A DNA stretch of 64,000 nucleotides. Source: DASVWZ01 sp963708575. Its GTDB lineage: Bacteria > Acidobacteriota > Terriglobia > Terriglobales > Acidobacteriaceae. Under the pieces are notes generated by a model. The model did not search any database, was not told the DNA's origin, and worked only from the letters and a program-made list of their open reading frames with translations. The first letter of the stretch is position 1, and each line of letters starts with the position of its first letter. Below are positions 8,806 to 17,333 of this stretch, piece by piece. Where the stretch lies: NCBI GenBank assembly GCA_963708575.1, contig CAVPTB010000003.1, positions 1,116,001 to 1,180,000 on the forward strand, given 5' to 3'. Made by a program: the position numbers and the translations under genes.

Positions 8806-9161
8806 TGTTCGCGACGACCCTCGAAATCTTGCAAAGAGTGAATCGCATTTTGCGATCTGAACTCGTTCGCTTTCTGCCTGAACACAACCACTGCTCGCAA
8901 GTTCAGGCGCAGGAATTATCCGAGATGCGTCGCCGGCTTAAGATGGCGAGGGAAAGTTTGAAGGAAATTCAAACAGGCCCGCAGGTGGGTTCTGAGCTTG
9001 CTGATGAGATCGCTCGGTACAGAGGAAATCTGCTAGAACTCAAGAAAACGCTGCCCCGTTTCCAGATGCGGTTGCTGGCCGAGAGAAGCCGCTTGGAAAC
9101 CGCACGGACTCAAGTGAGGGGTGCTGCCGCGTGGGCGCAAACGAACAAAAAGACTCTCTAG
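8805..9161 (+). CDS. Small coiled-coil protein in the fliT position
   Basis: A 118-aa hydrophilic, helical protein with heptad-like spacing (residues about 35-100, rich in Glu, Arg, Leu). There is no membrane segment and no recognised domain. The GTG at 8805 overlaps the fliS stop by one base and has GGAAGGGA upstream; a longer frame inside fliS is discounted. Location directly after fliS and the size suggest a FliT-like export chaperone, but I see no diagnostic FliT motif, so this is inference from position. Confidence 0.6.
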   Translation: MFATTLEILQRVNRILRSELVRFLPEHNHCSQVQAQELSEMRRRLKMARESLKEIQTGPQVGSELADEIARYRGNLLELKKTLPRFQMRLLAERSRLETARTQVRGAAAWAQTNKKTL

Positions 9162-9212
9162 GCCATTTCTAGAAAATCCAAAGGCCGAGTTGACGGTTGT
9201 AACAGACGTCCA

Positions 9213-9244
9213 CTGAAGTAAGGGCGGTGTGTTCCTTACTTCAG
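9213..9244. terminator. Stem-loop between convergent fliS operon and flgL
   Basis: CTGAAGTAAGG (9213-9223) and CCTTACTTCAG (9234-9244) form a perfect 11-bp stem with a 10-base loop. It sits between two convergent transcription units and includes the flgL stop codon. No T-run follows on either strand, so it is a likely transcript-end structure but not a textbook intrinsic terminator. Confidence 0.55.
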
Positions 9245-10132
9245 ATAATCGAAAAGGCTGGGAGTTTGCGAGATGCGACCGAGAGAAGTCAACGCGGCGG
9301 TAGCAGCTGTCTGATCTGCAGTGAACTGGGTGGCGACGGCCGCTATATCTGCGGCGGATACAGTGTTTTCCTGTTGAGCCAACTGGACTTTAGCAGAGTC
9401 GAGATAGGTCTGTTGGCTGCCCGTCTGGTTCAAGCCATTCCCGTAGAACACCCGCTGAACTGAAATGTAGTTCGAAGCGTTCCCCACTTCGGTCACGGCG
9501 GCCGCAATTCCAGAATTGTTTTGGAGGGCCGTAATCAGATCCTGGATGGACTGAAACACGTCATTTCCCGAACTATTGAAGACCTGTGACCCGGGAAGAT
9601 TGATCTGGAGGTTATAGCCGTTTCCAATGGCAACTTGATTCGTTCCGGCGTTGCCAGCGTAACGAACCCCAGACGGGACCGCGTCATCGGCGACAAAGGG
9701 TTGGGCCTCCGCCGTGCCGGAGAAAACGAAAGTGCCGTGATAAGACGTGTTAGCTAGGCTGATTAGTTGGGATCGAATGCCAGTGAGTTCGTTGACGATA
9801 GCCGCGCGGTCAGAGTCGGAAAGGGTTCCGTTGGCCCCTTCGACGCCTAAACTCAGAGCACGCTGCATGGTCGTAACGACTGAGCTGAGTGTGGAATCCG
9901 CGGTGGACAGCAGGCCATTGATAGTGCTTATGCTTTTTTCGAAGGAATCGACCTGGCTGCTGGCGTCATGGATTTGCACGACCTCGGCGGCCCCGACGGG
10001 ATCGTCAGAAGGCTGGTTGATTCTGCTTCCGGTGGCAAGTTGCAGCGACGCGGTATTTTGCCGCTGTTGCAACTGCTCTAGCGAAGCCAATAGGTCGGGC
10101 ATTGGATAGGGGTTGGCGCGCAGGCTACTCAT
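9236..10132 (-). CDS. flgL: Flagellar hook-filament junction protein FlgL (HAP3)
   Basis: A 298-aa flagellin-like protein joining FlgK to the filament. The N-terminal helix (LQQRQNTASLQLATGSRINQPSDDPVGAAEV) and the segment TLSDSDRAAIVNELTGIRSQLISLANTSYHGTFVFSG are typical of FlgL. The C-terminus carries a flagellin-like amphipathic helix. The start overlaps the flgK stop by 4 bases. It is the last gene of flgM to flgL. Confidence 0.93.
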   Translation of the reverse strand: MSSLRANPYPMPDLLASLEQLQQRQNTASLQLATGSRINQPSDDPVGAAEVVQIHDASSQVDSFEKSISTINGLLSTADSTLSSVVTTMQRALSLGVEGANGTLSDSDRAAIVNELTGIRSQLISLANTSYHGTFVFSGTAEAQPFVADDAVPSGVRYAGNAGTNQVAIGNGYNLQINLPGSQVFNSSGNDVFQSIQDLITALQNNSGIAAAVTEVGNASNYISVQRVFYGNGLNQTGSQQTYLDSAKVQLAQQENTVSAADIAAVATQFTADQTAATAALTSLGRISQTPSLFDYLK

Positions 10133-11520
10133 CCGGTTAATGTCCCCATGTTGATGACCGTATAAAGCATATTGTTAATCGCGGTGACCACCTGTGCTGC
10201 GGCGTCGTAAGCGTTCTGGTATTGCATCATGTAGGTAGCCTCTTCGTTCAAGGAGACGCCGGAGATACTGTTACGTTGGTCTTGTAATTGGGTCAAGATG
10301 GCTTGCGAGGAAGTCAATTCGGCCGAGCTGTTAGAAACATCGTTGCCGATGCTGGAAACGATGTTCGAGTAGTAATCCGTCGGCGTCTGGCCTCCGATCA
10401 CAGGTTGATTCTGGATGTCAGTAAAGTTAACCAGATTGCCGTTGCTGCCCGGTGAGCCGTCCGAACTGACGGCAAGACGCGAAGCATCAGTCATTCCGAC
10501 CGTCAGATTTAGCGCGGCGCCTGTCTGCGATTGGGGCGCGGCGAACAAATCCTGGCCGCCGTTTGCCACCCCGCCCATCTGCCCGTTCAAATCGTACCCT
10601 CGCGCATTCGCAGCATTCAGGCTTGTTGCCAGAGAGTAGGCGAGAGTGTCAAGGCTGCCGAGCAACCCTGGAATCATTTGATCGCGGGACTGAATCACGC
10701 CTGCCAGGTCTCCCGAAGTCAGAGTTTGGGTAATATCGGAGCTCTGAGAATAAACGTCGAGTTGGCCGGATGCGTTGGTTTGGGTGCTGAGAGCGAAGCT
10801 CTGCCCGCCCGCGACCAGAGCCGTGCCGGTAGAGGTGGTTAACGTGATGCCGCTATCGCTCGTGATTTCGGAGACATCGAGCAGACTGGAAAGTTGCCCG
10901 ATCAGCACGTCGCGCTGGTCGACCAGAGCGCTCGCGTCCTGGTTGACCCCTTGCATTTCGCTGATCTGCGTATCCAGTTTGGCGATCTGACTGGTCAGGC
11001 TGTTGACTTGCTGGACATCCTGGCTCACTGTCAGATTAAGATTTGATCTCTGCTGCACCAGATTCGTTGCTGCATTGTGAAATGCATTGGCCAGATTGCC
11101 GGCCGCCGTCAGCACTCCTTGACGAACCGGAAGACTGGTCGGATCGGAAGAGAGCTGATTCAGGCTGCTAAAAAAATTCGAGATTTGCGTGCCAATGTCG
11201 CTGCTGCTGGTCGTGAATTGGACTTGGGCCTGTTGTGCGGCGGAAACAAAGGCATTGAGCTGCCCCTGCTGTTGGGTTTCCTCCAGGATTCTGAGTTGGA
11301 GAATCGGGTCGCGCAAGCTTTCGATCTTTTGCAGACTGGCCCCAGTGCCATAGGTTATTCCTCCGACCACATAGGGTTCGTTCTCCTCCAGTACGGGTCG
11401 CAATCGCGAATATCCCGGAGTATTCGCATTGGCCACATTGTTGGCGGTGGTATCCATGGCGCTTTGTTCCGCCTGCAAAGCTCCACTCGCAATTGAAAGC
11501 ATCCCGAATAGGCTAGACAT
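10129..11520 (-). CDS. flgK: Flagellar hook-associated protein FlgK (HAP1)
   Basis: A 463-aa hook-filament junction protein exported by the flagellar type III system. The rod/hook N-terminal motif (IASGALQAEQSAMDTTANNVANANTPGYSR) and the C-terminal heptad region (VSLNEEATYMMQYQNAYDAAAQVVTAINNML) are both present and intact. At 463 residues it is shorter than enteric FlgK because the central variable domain is reduced. Its start overlaps the preceding flgN-like gene by 8 bases. Confidence 0.95.
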   Translation of the reverse strand: MSSLFGMLSIASGALQAEQSAMDTTANNVANANTPGYSRLRPVLEENEPYVVGGITYGTGASLQKIESLRDPILQLRILEETQQQGQLNAFVSAAQQAQVQFTTSSSDIGTQISNFFSSLNQLSSDPTSLPVRQGVLTAAGNLANAFHNAATNLVQQRSNLNLTVSQDVQQVNSLTSQIAKLDTQISEMQGVNQDASALVDQRDVLIGQLSSLLDVSEITSDSGITLTTSTGTALVAGGQSFALSTQTNASGQLDVYSQSSDITQTLTSGDLAGVIQSRDQMIPGLLGSLDTLAYSLATSLNAANARGYDLNGQMGGVANGGQDLFAAPQSQTGAALNLTVGMTDASRLAVSSDGSPGSNGNLVNFTDIQNQPVIGGQTPTDYYSNIVSSIGNDVSNSSAELTSSQAILTQLQDQRNSISGVSLNEEATYMMQYQNAYDAAAQVVTAINNMLYTVINMGTLTG

Positions 11521-11950
11521 GGGAACGCTCGACTAAGGCGGGTAGGGCGGCGCTTTCAGTTGGTAGACCATAGGTGGCGCCGGAGCTGGCCAACGCGCGG
11601 TAGATGATGTCAATGGTTCGTCGCGAACGCCGCAAGAGTGCCGCATAAAGCAAAGCGAGTCTCCTGACCTCAATTCCCGCCTCACTGATTCTTCGCAGCA
11701 ACTCATTAAAACGACGGACAACCTCCGAAGAATCTGTTCCCGAATACCGCACTATGGAACTGTCTTTCTCGTGCAAATTACGGTGCAGGTCTCGGCAGAA
11801 TTCCCGCTGTTCGCCGCTGAGCAGGATTACACGGCCGGGGTTGGACTGCAGCACAGCCTGTATCGACTTTTCGAGGGACCAGCCCAACCGCTTTATCAGA
11901 TCAAGGCGTTGTTCCAAAACTTCGAATTCCCGGTTGCCCATTTGCTCCAT
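11513..11950 (-). CDS. FlgN-like export chaperone (inferred)
   Basis: A 145-aa, highly charged helical protein (EVLEQRLDLIKRLGWSLEKSIQAVLQ; EVVRRFNELLRRISEAGIEVRRLALLYAALLRRSRRTIDIIYRAL). FlgN chaperones deliver FlgK and FlgL to the export gate and are encoded beside flgM and flgK, exactly this context. Sequence resemblance to FlgN is general rather than diagnostic. The ATG at 11950 was chosen (13 bases after the stop of the upstream small ORF); an ATG 9 bases later or a TTG at 11980 are alternatives. Confidence 0.65.
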   Translation of the reverse strand: MEQMGNREFEVLEQRLDLIKRLGWSLEKSIQAVLQSNPGRVILLSGEQREFCRDLHRNLHEKDSSIVRYSGTDSSEVVRRFNELLRRISEAGIEVRRLALLYAALLRRSRRTIDIIYRALASSGATYGLPTESAALPALVERSHV

Positions 11951-11963
11951 GATGCAATCTCGT

Positions 11964-12143
11964 TTACGCCAGATTATCAACTCGATGAGGCGCAGAAGGC
12001 GGCGACGGTTCGTCGTCTGGATCGATCACCGACTGCGGTGGATGTTGTTTCGGTCCCGAACCCGTTTCGCGGCGTCCGCGTTCTCGGCGGGGTTCTGGTA
12101 GTCGTTCCAAAGCTTCCAGCCGCGTTGTTAAGACGTCTTCCAT
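11964..12143 (-). CDS. Small hypothetical protein between flgM and flgN-like gene
   Basis: A 59-aa Pro/Glu/Arg-rich ORF (VLTTRLEALERLPEPRRE...). The second of two in-frame ATGs is used because AAAGGAA lies about 7 bases upstream. Support is mainly architectural: it starts 24 bases after flgM, ends 13 bases before the flgN-like ATG and fills the gap. No domain is recognised, and low-complexity composition means it could be a chance frame. Confidence 0.4.
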   Translation of the reverse strand: MEDVLTTRLEALERLPEPRRERGRRETGSGPKQHPPQSVIDPDDEPSPPSAPHRVDNLA

Positions 12144-12167
12144 CTCCATTTCCTTTCGATGCCCCGA

Positions 12168-12461
12168 TCAGACTTTCGGGATCAGCCGCATCTGCGAAAG
12201 CATCGCTTCCGCAGTTTGCTCGGAGCTTACCTGATAACTGCCGTCACTTGTGCTTTTGGCGAGAGCCGCCACTTTGGCTTGACGAATCTCTGGTGCGGCG
12301 CCAGCTTGTAACGCGAGCGCCTGCACACGGGCGTTGTCGGAAGACAGCTTTGCCGTATCCGATAACCGCGTTGTCGAGCCCTCGGCACGTTGTGAGCCGG
12401 CCGTGGAGGAGGAGCTCGGGTCAGGAGCATCCGGAATCCTCGTATTCAGGTCAATTCTCAT
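12168..12461 (-). CDS. flgM: Anti-sigma-28 factor FlgM
   Basis: A 97-aa protein. The N-terminal half is Ser/Thr/Ala-rich and probably disordered. The C-terminal half carries the FliA-binding helices (RLSDTAKLSSDNARVQALALQAG; APEIRQAKVAALAKSTSDGSYQVSSEQTAEAMLSQM). FlgM holds FliA inactive until the hook is complete and is then exported. AGGAGG precedes the ATG, and a sigma-28-type promoter lies upstream, giving the usual feedback loop with fliA at 53329. Confidence 0.9.
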   Translation of the reverse strand: MRIDLNTRIPDAPDPSSSSTAGSQRAEGSTTRLSDTAKLSSDNARVQALALQAGAAPEIRQAKVAALAKSTSDGSYQVSSEQTAEAMLSQMRLIPKV

Positions 12462-12493
12462 CGCATCCTCCTCGATTCAGGCTCCTGTTGTTA

Positions 12494-12520
12494 CCATCGT
12501 CAAAATCATTAAAAGCCTTA
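12494..12520 (-). promoter_or_regulatory. Sigma-28-type promoter for flgM-flgN-flgK-flgL
   Basis: On the minus strand TAAG is followed by exactly 15 bases and GACGATGG. This keeps the FliA spacing and most of the -10 core, and matches the flbD-motAB element closely. It ends 33 bases before the flgM ATG. Confidence 0.5.
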
Positions 12521-12589
12521 AATCTTCCTGGTGTCGGCTCTGGGCCGGTCACGCTTCTAAAACCCTAATCGGCCAATCCCCGGGAAACT

Positions 12590-12892
12590 TTAGATCTTTT
12601 CTCGGCTTGTGGAATCCGCCGACTTGCTCAGGGATTTCGCCACCATATTGGCAACACCGAGGCCGCCATGTTGAGCTAGCGCCGCCGAGAGGGCTTGCAT
12701 TCCCAGGGATTGGTAGGCCTCGGATCCGGTGGGGGTTTCCTGCCCTGGCAAGGCCGAGAAAGTTCGTTCCAGGGGACCAAGAATGCTGGCCAACAGGAGC
12801 GCCTCAAATTCCCGTGCCGCCTTCACTACTTTCGGAGCGGGAACTTTTGCGTTTTGAGTTGGATGGATCGGGATGTCACTGACACTGGTCAT
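12590..12892 (-). CDS. flgJ: Rod-binding protein FlgJ, short form
   Basis: A 100-aa protein equivalent to the N-terminal rod-binding domain of FlgJ (KVVKAAREFEALLLASILGPLERTF; SEAYQSLGMQALSAALAQHGGLGVANMVAKSL). The C-terminal muramidase domain of enteric FlgJ is absent, so a separate lytic enzyme must open the wall. It is coupled to flgI by a one-base overlap and is the last gene of the flgFGAHIJ cluster. Confidence 0.88.
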   Translation of the reverse strand: MTSVSDIPIHPTQNAKVPAPKVVKAAREFEALLLASILGPLERTFSALPGQETPTGSEAYQSLGMQALSAALAQHGGLGVANMVAKSLSKSADSTSREKI

Positions 12893-13998
12893 CAGATAAC
12901 CTCCAAATCGGCCTCGAGGGCGCCTGCCGCTTTGATGGCTTGAAGAATGGCGATGACGTCGCGCGAGGTGGCTCCGATTCTTTGGAGCCCGTTTACCAGT
13001 TGTTCTACGCTGGCGCCTTCGGATAGCTCCACCCTCTTGGCCGAGCTCTCTTCCGCCTTGACGACCGTTTCCGGGCTGACCGTAGTCGAACCTTTTGACA
13101 GCGGATTTGGTTGCGACACATCAAATTGAGTAGAGACCTCGATCGAAATGTTTCCATGCAGAATCGACACTGCCCCCAAGCGGACTTCCCGGCCCATCAC
13201 AATCGTTCCTGTTCTCTCGTTGATGACAACCTTGGCGTGGCGATGCACCCCAATCTCCAGATTTTCTATACGAGCGATTAGGGCAGGGAGGTTATCTCTG
13301 CCGATCTCATCCAGGTAGACATCCACCCGGCGGCTGTCGACCGCCGCGGCCGTGCCGGAGCCCAGTTCCTGGTTGATATTGGCGGACAACTGTTGCGCGT
13401 TACTGAAGTCTGCGTCCCGAAGCAACAGAGAAATTTTATCGAGCTGCCGCAGGTTAAGTGAGCTGTCCCTTTCGACCAGTGCCCCAGCCGGAACTCTTCC
13501 TGTGGTTGGATGGTTGACCTGCTTACTGTTGCCGCCGATTCCGGCGGAATATCCGCCAATGACTACCGGGCCTTGCGCTGCGGCGTAGATCTTGCCGTCG
13601 GCCCCATAAAGAGGAGTCAGCAAGAGCAGACCACCCTCCAGACTCCGCGCATCTCCGACCGAGGCCACGGTCACGTCAAGGCGCGTGCCGGGCGAGGCGA
13701 ACGGCGGCAAATTGGCAGTCACAAACGCAGCGGCGACGTTGTTGACTTTGATCGTTCCCGGAGGTATCTGCACCCCCATGTGCTGCAGGATGTTGGCGAG
13801 CGTCTGTGTGGTGAAGACCGTTTGTTGCCGGTCTCCCGTGCCCTTCAATCCCACCACCATGCCGTAGCCGAGGACCGGGTTCTCGCGTACTCCCTCGACC
13901 GAAGCAATGTCGCGAACCAAAGCCTTATGAACGATGTCCTGCGCCGGCAAATGCGAGGCTAGAAACAAGATCGACGTCAGTGCGGCTATTTTGCCCAT
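12892..13998 (-). CDS. flgI: Flagellar P-ring protein FlgI
   Basis: A 368-aa periplasmic P-ring subunit with an N-terminal signal sequence (IAALTSILFLASHLPAQD). Typical family segments are present: VRENPVLGYGMVVGLKGTGD, NVAAAFVTANLPPFASPGTRLDVTVASVGDA and GTIVMGREVRLGAVSI. Full length. P and L rings occur only in bacteria with an outer membrane, which constrains the host. Confidence 0.96.
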   Translation of the reverse strand: MGKIAALTSILFLASHLPAQDIVHKALVRDIASVEGVRENPVLGYGMVVGLKGTGDRQQTVFTTQTLANILQHMGVQIPPGTIKVNNVAAAFVTANLPPFASPGTRLDVTVASVGDARSLEGGLLLLTPLYGADGKIYAAAQGPVVIGGYSAGIGGNSKQVNHPTTGRVPAGALVERDSSLNLRQLDKISLLLRDADFSNAQQLSANINQELGSGTAAAVDSRRVDVYLDEIGRDNLPALIARIENLEIGVHRHAKVVINERTGTIVMGREVRLGAVSILHGNISIEVSTQFDVSQPNPLSKGSTTVSPETVVKAEESSAKRVELSEGASVEQLVNGLQRIGATSRDVIAILQAIKAAGALEADLEVI

Positions 13999-14008
13999 TC
14001 AGCCCAGC

Positions 14009-14707
14009 CTAGAATCCGATAATTCGCAGGATGAAACGAGTCAGTGGATTGGGCGGCCGCGTGCCATCGCTCAATACACCCTTGCCTTTGAGTTCCAGTT
14101 CGAGATCGCCCATGGCATTGGATCGCACCGTGTTGTCGGGGGCAATATCACCGGTACGAACCAATCCACGGAGGAGCACCGTCTGCTTCTCGTTGTTCAT
14201 GGTCAGTTGGCGCTCGGCTTCCACGACCAGCAACCCGGAGGACAGAACCGACACCACTCGACCGGTCAGGGTGGTCTGAAGACTTGACGTGGTCGAGGCT
14301 TGAGATTTACCTGCCAAGGCCTCAGTCGAAGTAGGCGAGAAAATAGTTTGTACGCCGCTCGTCTTCAGGTGACCGGCCAGCCCGTTGATACCTGATGTCG
14401 AGGAAAACGTCCGGTTGGTTGACACGCTGTTGCCGTTGCTGGCGGTAACATCATGCACCACCACAATCGTGATGAGGTCTCCTACCTTGGAGGCCTTGTA
14501 GTCTCCCGTCAAGAATGCGAATTTTCCGTTGTCAATCCACAAGCTTCCGGGACTTCCAGACGGAGTCTCAGGCGCCTGCTGTTGCACCCGCTGAAGGTAG
14601 GTGGCAAGGCTGTCGCGCTGGATCGTTTTCACGTGCGGGTTCGCGGTTTCGCATAGTACGAGAAAGCAACCCAAGGCTGAGATTAATGCTTGTTTCGTGC
14701 GCCTCAT
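14009..14707 (-). CDS. flgH: Flagellar L-ring protein FlgH
   Basis: A 232-aa outer-membrane L-ring subunit. Family segments seen are SLWIDNGKFAFLTGDYKASKVGDLITIVV and LTGRVVSVLSSGLLVVEAERQLTMNNEKQTVLLRGLVRTGDIAPDNTVRSNAMGDLELELKGKG. The N-terminus has a hydrophobic signal with a cysteine (VLCETA), but the residue before it is Leu, a poor lipobox match although FlgH is usually a lipoprotein. It overlaps flgA by 4 bases. Confidence 0.93.
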   Translation of the reverse strand: MRRTKQALISALGCFLVLCETANPHVKTIQRDSLATYLQRVQQQAPETPSGSPGSLWIDNGKFAFLTGDYKASKVGDLITIVVVHDVTASNGNSVSTNRTFSSTSGINGLAGHLKTSGVQTIFSPTSTEALAGKSQASTTSSLQTTLTGRVVSVLSSGLLVVEAERQLTMNNEKQTVLLRGLVRTGDIAPDNTVRSNAMGDLELELKGKGVLSDGTRPPNPLTRFILRIIGF

Positions 14708-15531
14708 GAGTCGAGCCTCTCGTGTAGCTCTTCGCGTCCGGTGATCCGCGCCTGATGCACGCGGTGACTCACGGCATCGAGGACCCGCACTCGCTGTCCG
14801 AGAATTCCGCGTTGCAAGCAGGTGACGCGCACTCGCAGACTAATGCCATCGCCTTCGAGAATCAGCCATGCCCGTGTCCCTGGGGCCATCGTGATCGGTT
14901 GCCCGGTCGGTTCCAGGTCCGGATGTGCTAGCGAGTTGCCGATGTTAGAGGGGCGGACGAGGGGTTGTTTGAGTTGCAGCCGTACCGCGAAGTCACCACA
15001 AGAGCGGGATTTGCGGCAGCCCAGCAGAAAGTAGATAACACTCGGATCCCCTGCAAGATGGTTTAGCTGTCCTAAGACTCGCAACGGCGGAGTAGATTCG
15101 AAGGCGTTGATCTCTTGATCCCACATCAGGCCCGTAGCGTCCCAAACCAACTTCGCCCCGGTCTCCTCTACGTAACTCTGAACGGCCAGAGCGATCTGGC
15201 CGCGTTGAACAGGAAACCCGATTCGTCGAACCAAGGCTCGATCGGGAACAATTAACTGCCTTTGCAACTCCGCGGAGGGGAGCGCACGTTTGATCTGATT
15301 CGCATCGATAACGCGCGTGCTTCCGAAATTCGGCGACCGTCCCAGGATGAGTTTCGAGGTTTCTTGTTGAATCCGCATCGGAGCTTGCGTTGGAAGTAAG
15401 TCACGCAAGGTGATTTCGTCATGAGTGACTTCGACCATGTCGCGCAAGCGAATCGTTTGCCCGAGACCTTGGTTCTCCAGCAGGAGCATGCCGAATAAAA
15501 GGAAGAACTCGACCTTGTGCTTCAATTCCAA
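14704..15531 (-). CDS. flgA: Flagella basal-body P-ring formation protein FlgA
   Basis: A 275-aa secreted chaperone for P-ring assembly. The N-terminus is hydrophobic (FFLLFGMLLLENQGLGQ), followed by a divergent middle and the C-terminal SAF/FlgA core (GNSLAHPDLEPTGQPITMAPGTRAWLILEGDGISLRVRVTCLQRGILGQRVRVLDA). It lies between flgG and flgH as in many proteobacterial clusters, and its stop overlaps the flgH start. Confidence 0.85.
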   Translation of the reverse strand: MELKHKVEFFLLFGMLLLENQGLGQTIRLRDMVEVTHDEITLRDLLPTQAPMRIQQETSKLILGRSPNFGSTRVIDANQIKRALPSAELQRQLIVPDRALVRRIGFPVQRGQIALAVQSYVEETGAKLVWDATGLMWDQEINAFESTPPLRVLGQLNHLAGDPSVIYFLLGCRKSRSCGDFAVRLQLKQPLVRPSNIGNSLAHPDLEPTGQPITMAPGTRAWLILEGDGISLRVRVTCLQRGILGQRVRVLDAVSHRVHQARITGREELHERLDS

Positions 15532-15540
15532 AGCTTCTCC

Positions 15541-16332
15541 TTAGCGGGAGATATTGTTCAACTGCTGCAACATCTGATCCGCGGATTGAACCACCCGGGA
15601 ACTGGCCTCATACGATCTCTGTGCCACGATCATCTGGATAAATTCCTCGACCACGTCCACATTCGACTGCTCCAGATATCCCTGCTGAATCGTTCCTAAT
15701 CCATCGCTGCCGCCGGGAGTCCCTGCAATCGGGTCGCCGGATGCGGTGGTGGCAAGAAAGAGATTCTTGCCAACGCTGTTCAAGCCTCCAGGATTGGGAA
15801 ACAGTGCCAATTGAAGTGTCCCGACCTGCTGCGCGGCCTGCTGTCCCGGCTGAGTCACGCTTACTGTACCGTCCGATCCCACCGTGATCGAGGTTGCCCC
15901 AGTAGGAATGGTGATTGCCGGGGTCAACGGGTCGCCGTCGGCGGTCACCACATTTCCCTGAGAGTCCATGTGAAAGGTCCCGCTCCGCGTGTAGGCCGTT
16001 TCACCACTCGGCAACGTGACTTGAAAGAACCCGTCGCCCTGAATCGCCAGATCAAGAGGGTTTCCAGTGGCGCTCATATCGCCTTGCAATTGCACGACCT
16101 CGGACGCGGCTGCGCGGGTTCCCAACCCGATCTGCAGGCCCGCCACCAGCGTGGTTTGTTGAGTGGCGGCCGCCCCAGGCATGACGAGGTTTTGATAAAT
16201 CAAGTCCTGGAACTGCAACCGGCGACGGCGGAACCCGGCCGTGCTGGCGTTGGCCAGGTTGTTGGCAACGTTGTCGAGATTCATCTGCTGTGCCGTCATT
16301 CCGCTGGCTGCCGTATACATTGCCCGTAACAT
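15541..16332 (-). CDS. flgG: Flagellar distal rod protein FlgG
   Basis: A 263-aa distal rod subunit, the usual length. The N-terminal motif MLRAMYTAASGMTAQQMNLDNVANNLANASTAGFR and the C-terminal STLEQSN-type helix (LEQSNVDVVEEFIQMIVAQRSYEASSRVVQSADQMLQQLNNI) are complete. LAIQGDGFFQV and AYTRSGTFHMDSQGNVV are standard rod/hook signatures. It is second in flgF-G-A-H-I-J, 11 bases after flgF. Confidence 0.96.
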   Translation of the reverse strand: MLRAMYTAASGMTAQQMNLDNVANNLANASTAGFRRRRLQFQDLIYQNLVMPGAAATQQTTLVAGLQIGLGTRAAASEVVQLQGDMSATGNPLDLAIQGDGFFQVTLPSGETAYTRSGTFHMDSQGNVVTADGDPLTPAITIPTGATSITVGSDGTVSVTQPGQQAAQQVGTLQLALFPNPGGLNSVGKNLFLATTASGDPIAGTPGGSDGLGTIQQGYLEQSNVDVVEEFIQMIVAQRSYEASSRVVQSADQMLQQLNNISR

Positions 16333-16343
16333 ATCCCCGCCTC

Positions 16344-17081
16344 CTAGACGTGCGGCAGATCACTGGCCGCGATGTGGTTAAGATTGGAGTGAAAAAGCGA
16401 CATGGCCCGCTCCAGCATTTCCGCGTGGCGCTGCACCGCGATGAGATCGGTCACGGCTGCGACCGCACTCACATTAGAGGATTCCAACATGCCTTGCCGG
16501 ACGGAAGAGTCGGGCGAAGGCACGACGCTAGTTGTGGCCGCTGAGTACCGTCCGCTGCCAACCGGCATGGGATTGCTTCCCGGGACGAACTCTACGATTC
16601 GCAGCTTGCCCACCAACGCGCCATTGATGGAAATCGTTCCATCGCTGCTGATTGAAAGCGGGCCGCCAGGCACTATGAGGGGTGTGCCTTGATCTCCCAG
16701 GACCACCTCGTTCGAAGTTGTCGTCAGCTCTCCCTTGGACGAAACCTGGAAATTCCCATTACGGGTGTAGACGACTCCGTTTTTGCCTTGTACAGCAAAG
16801 AATCCGTTGCCTTCCATTGCGAGATCCAAGAGATTACCGGTGGGCTCCAGGTTTCCTGGACTCAAATCAAGGTGGCTAGATTCGAGAACATTAAAGTTGT
16901 TGATGGCTCGATTCAGCGGTTCGGATTGGCCGGCAGTCGAACTCATCAGCAGCGAGCGGAACATGGGCTGCTCTCCGCGATATCCAACGGTATTGATATT
17001 CGCCACATTGTTGGCAATCAGTTCGAGAGTTTGGGTACGCGCCCGCAATCCAGCGCAAGCCGCGTAGTATCCGCTGTCCAC
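16344..17081 (-). CDS. flgF: Flagellar proximal rod protein FlgF
   Basis: A 245-aa rod protein. GYYAACAGLRARTQTLELIANNVANINTVGYR matches the rod N-terminal motif, and the C-terminus carries NVSAVAAVTDLIAVQRHAEMLERAMSLFHSN. The GTG at 17081 is chosen because TTAGGAG lies 7 bases upstream and the sequence then begins where family homology begins; a longer frame upstream is discounted. It is the first gene of the minus-strand rod/ring operon, directly downstream of a GG-N10-GC promoter-like element. Confidence 0.9.
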   Translation of the reverse strand: MDSGYYAACAGLRARTQTLELIANNVANINTVGYRGEQPMFRSLLMSSTAGQSEPLNRAINNFNVLESSHLDLSPGNLEPTGNLLDLAMEGNGFFAVQGKNGVVYTRNGNFQVSSKGELTTTSNEVVLGDQGTPLIVPGGPLSISSDGTISINGALVGKLRIVEFVPGSNPMPVGSGRYSAATTSVVPSPDSSVRQGMLESSNVSAVAAVTDLIAVQRHAEMLERAMSLFHSNLNHIAASDLPHV

Positions 17082-17103
17082 ATTCGTTCTCCTAAGATGT
17101 ATT

Positions 17104-17120
17104 AGCAGGTGTTGGGCCAA
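17104..17120 (-). promoter_or_regulatory. Sigma-54-like promoter element before flgF
   Basis: The minus strand reads TTGGCCCAACACCTGCT, a GG-N10-GC element matching 11 of 14 fixed positions of the sigma-54 consensus (YTGGCACGRNNNTTGCW). The predicted start site would be about 12 bases before the GTG, right at the ribosome site, which is tight. A near-identical 17-mer precedes fliK at 44032. Confidence 0.45.
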
Positions 17121-17333
17121 TGCACTTTTACTAGCGAAAACTCCTAGTCGCTGAATCGGAAGCTTTTTCATATCCGCAGGGATGAGTTAGTTCTAATCCA
17201 ATGAGTTCTCGAGATCGCTAAAGCGGGAACGATCTCCAGCGGGTTTGCTGACCTCCAGAAGCCAGAGCAAAGTTGATTTGACCGCAATATCCGGATAGCT
17301 CAGCATTTCGGGCTGCGATAGCCTTTCGTCACT

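Noticed and set aside
11771..12568. A 265-codon plus-strand frame across flgN-like and flgM
   Set aside because: It is antisense to well-supported genes (flgM has clear homology, promoter and ribosome site), and its own sequence is not protein-like.
17130..17148. ACTAG-N9-CTAGT palindrome upstream of flgF as a third copy of the NarL-type operator
   Set aside because: The spacer is one base longer and the inner G/C arms do not match; probably chance or unrelated.
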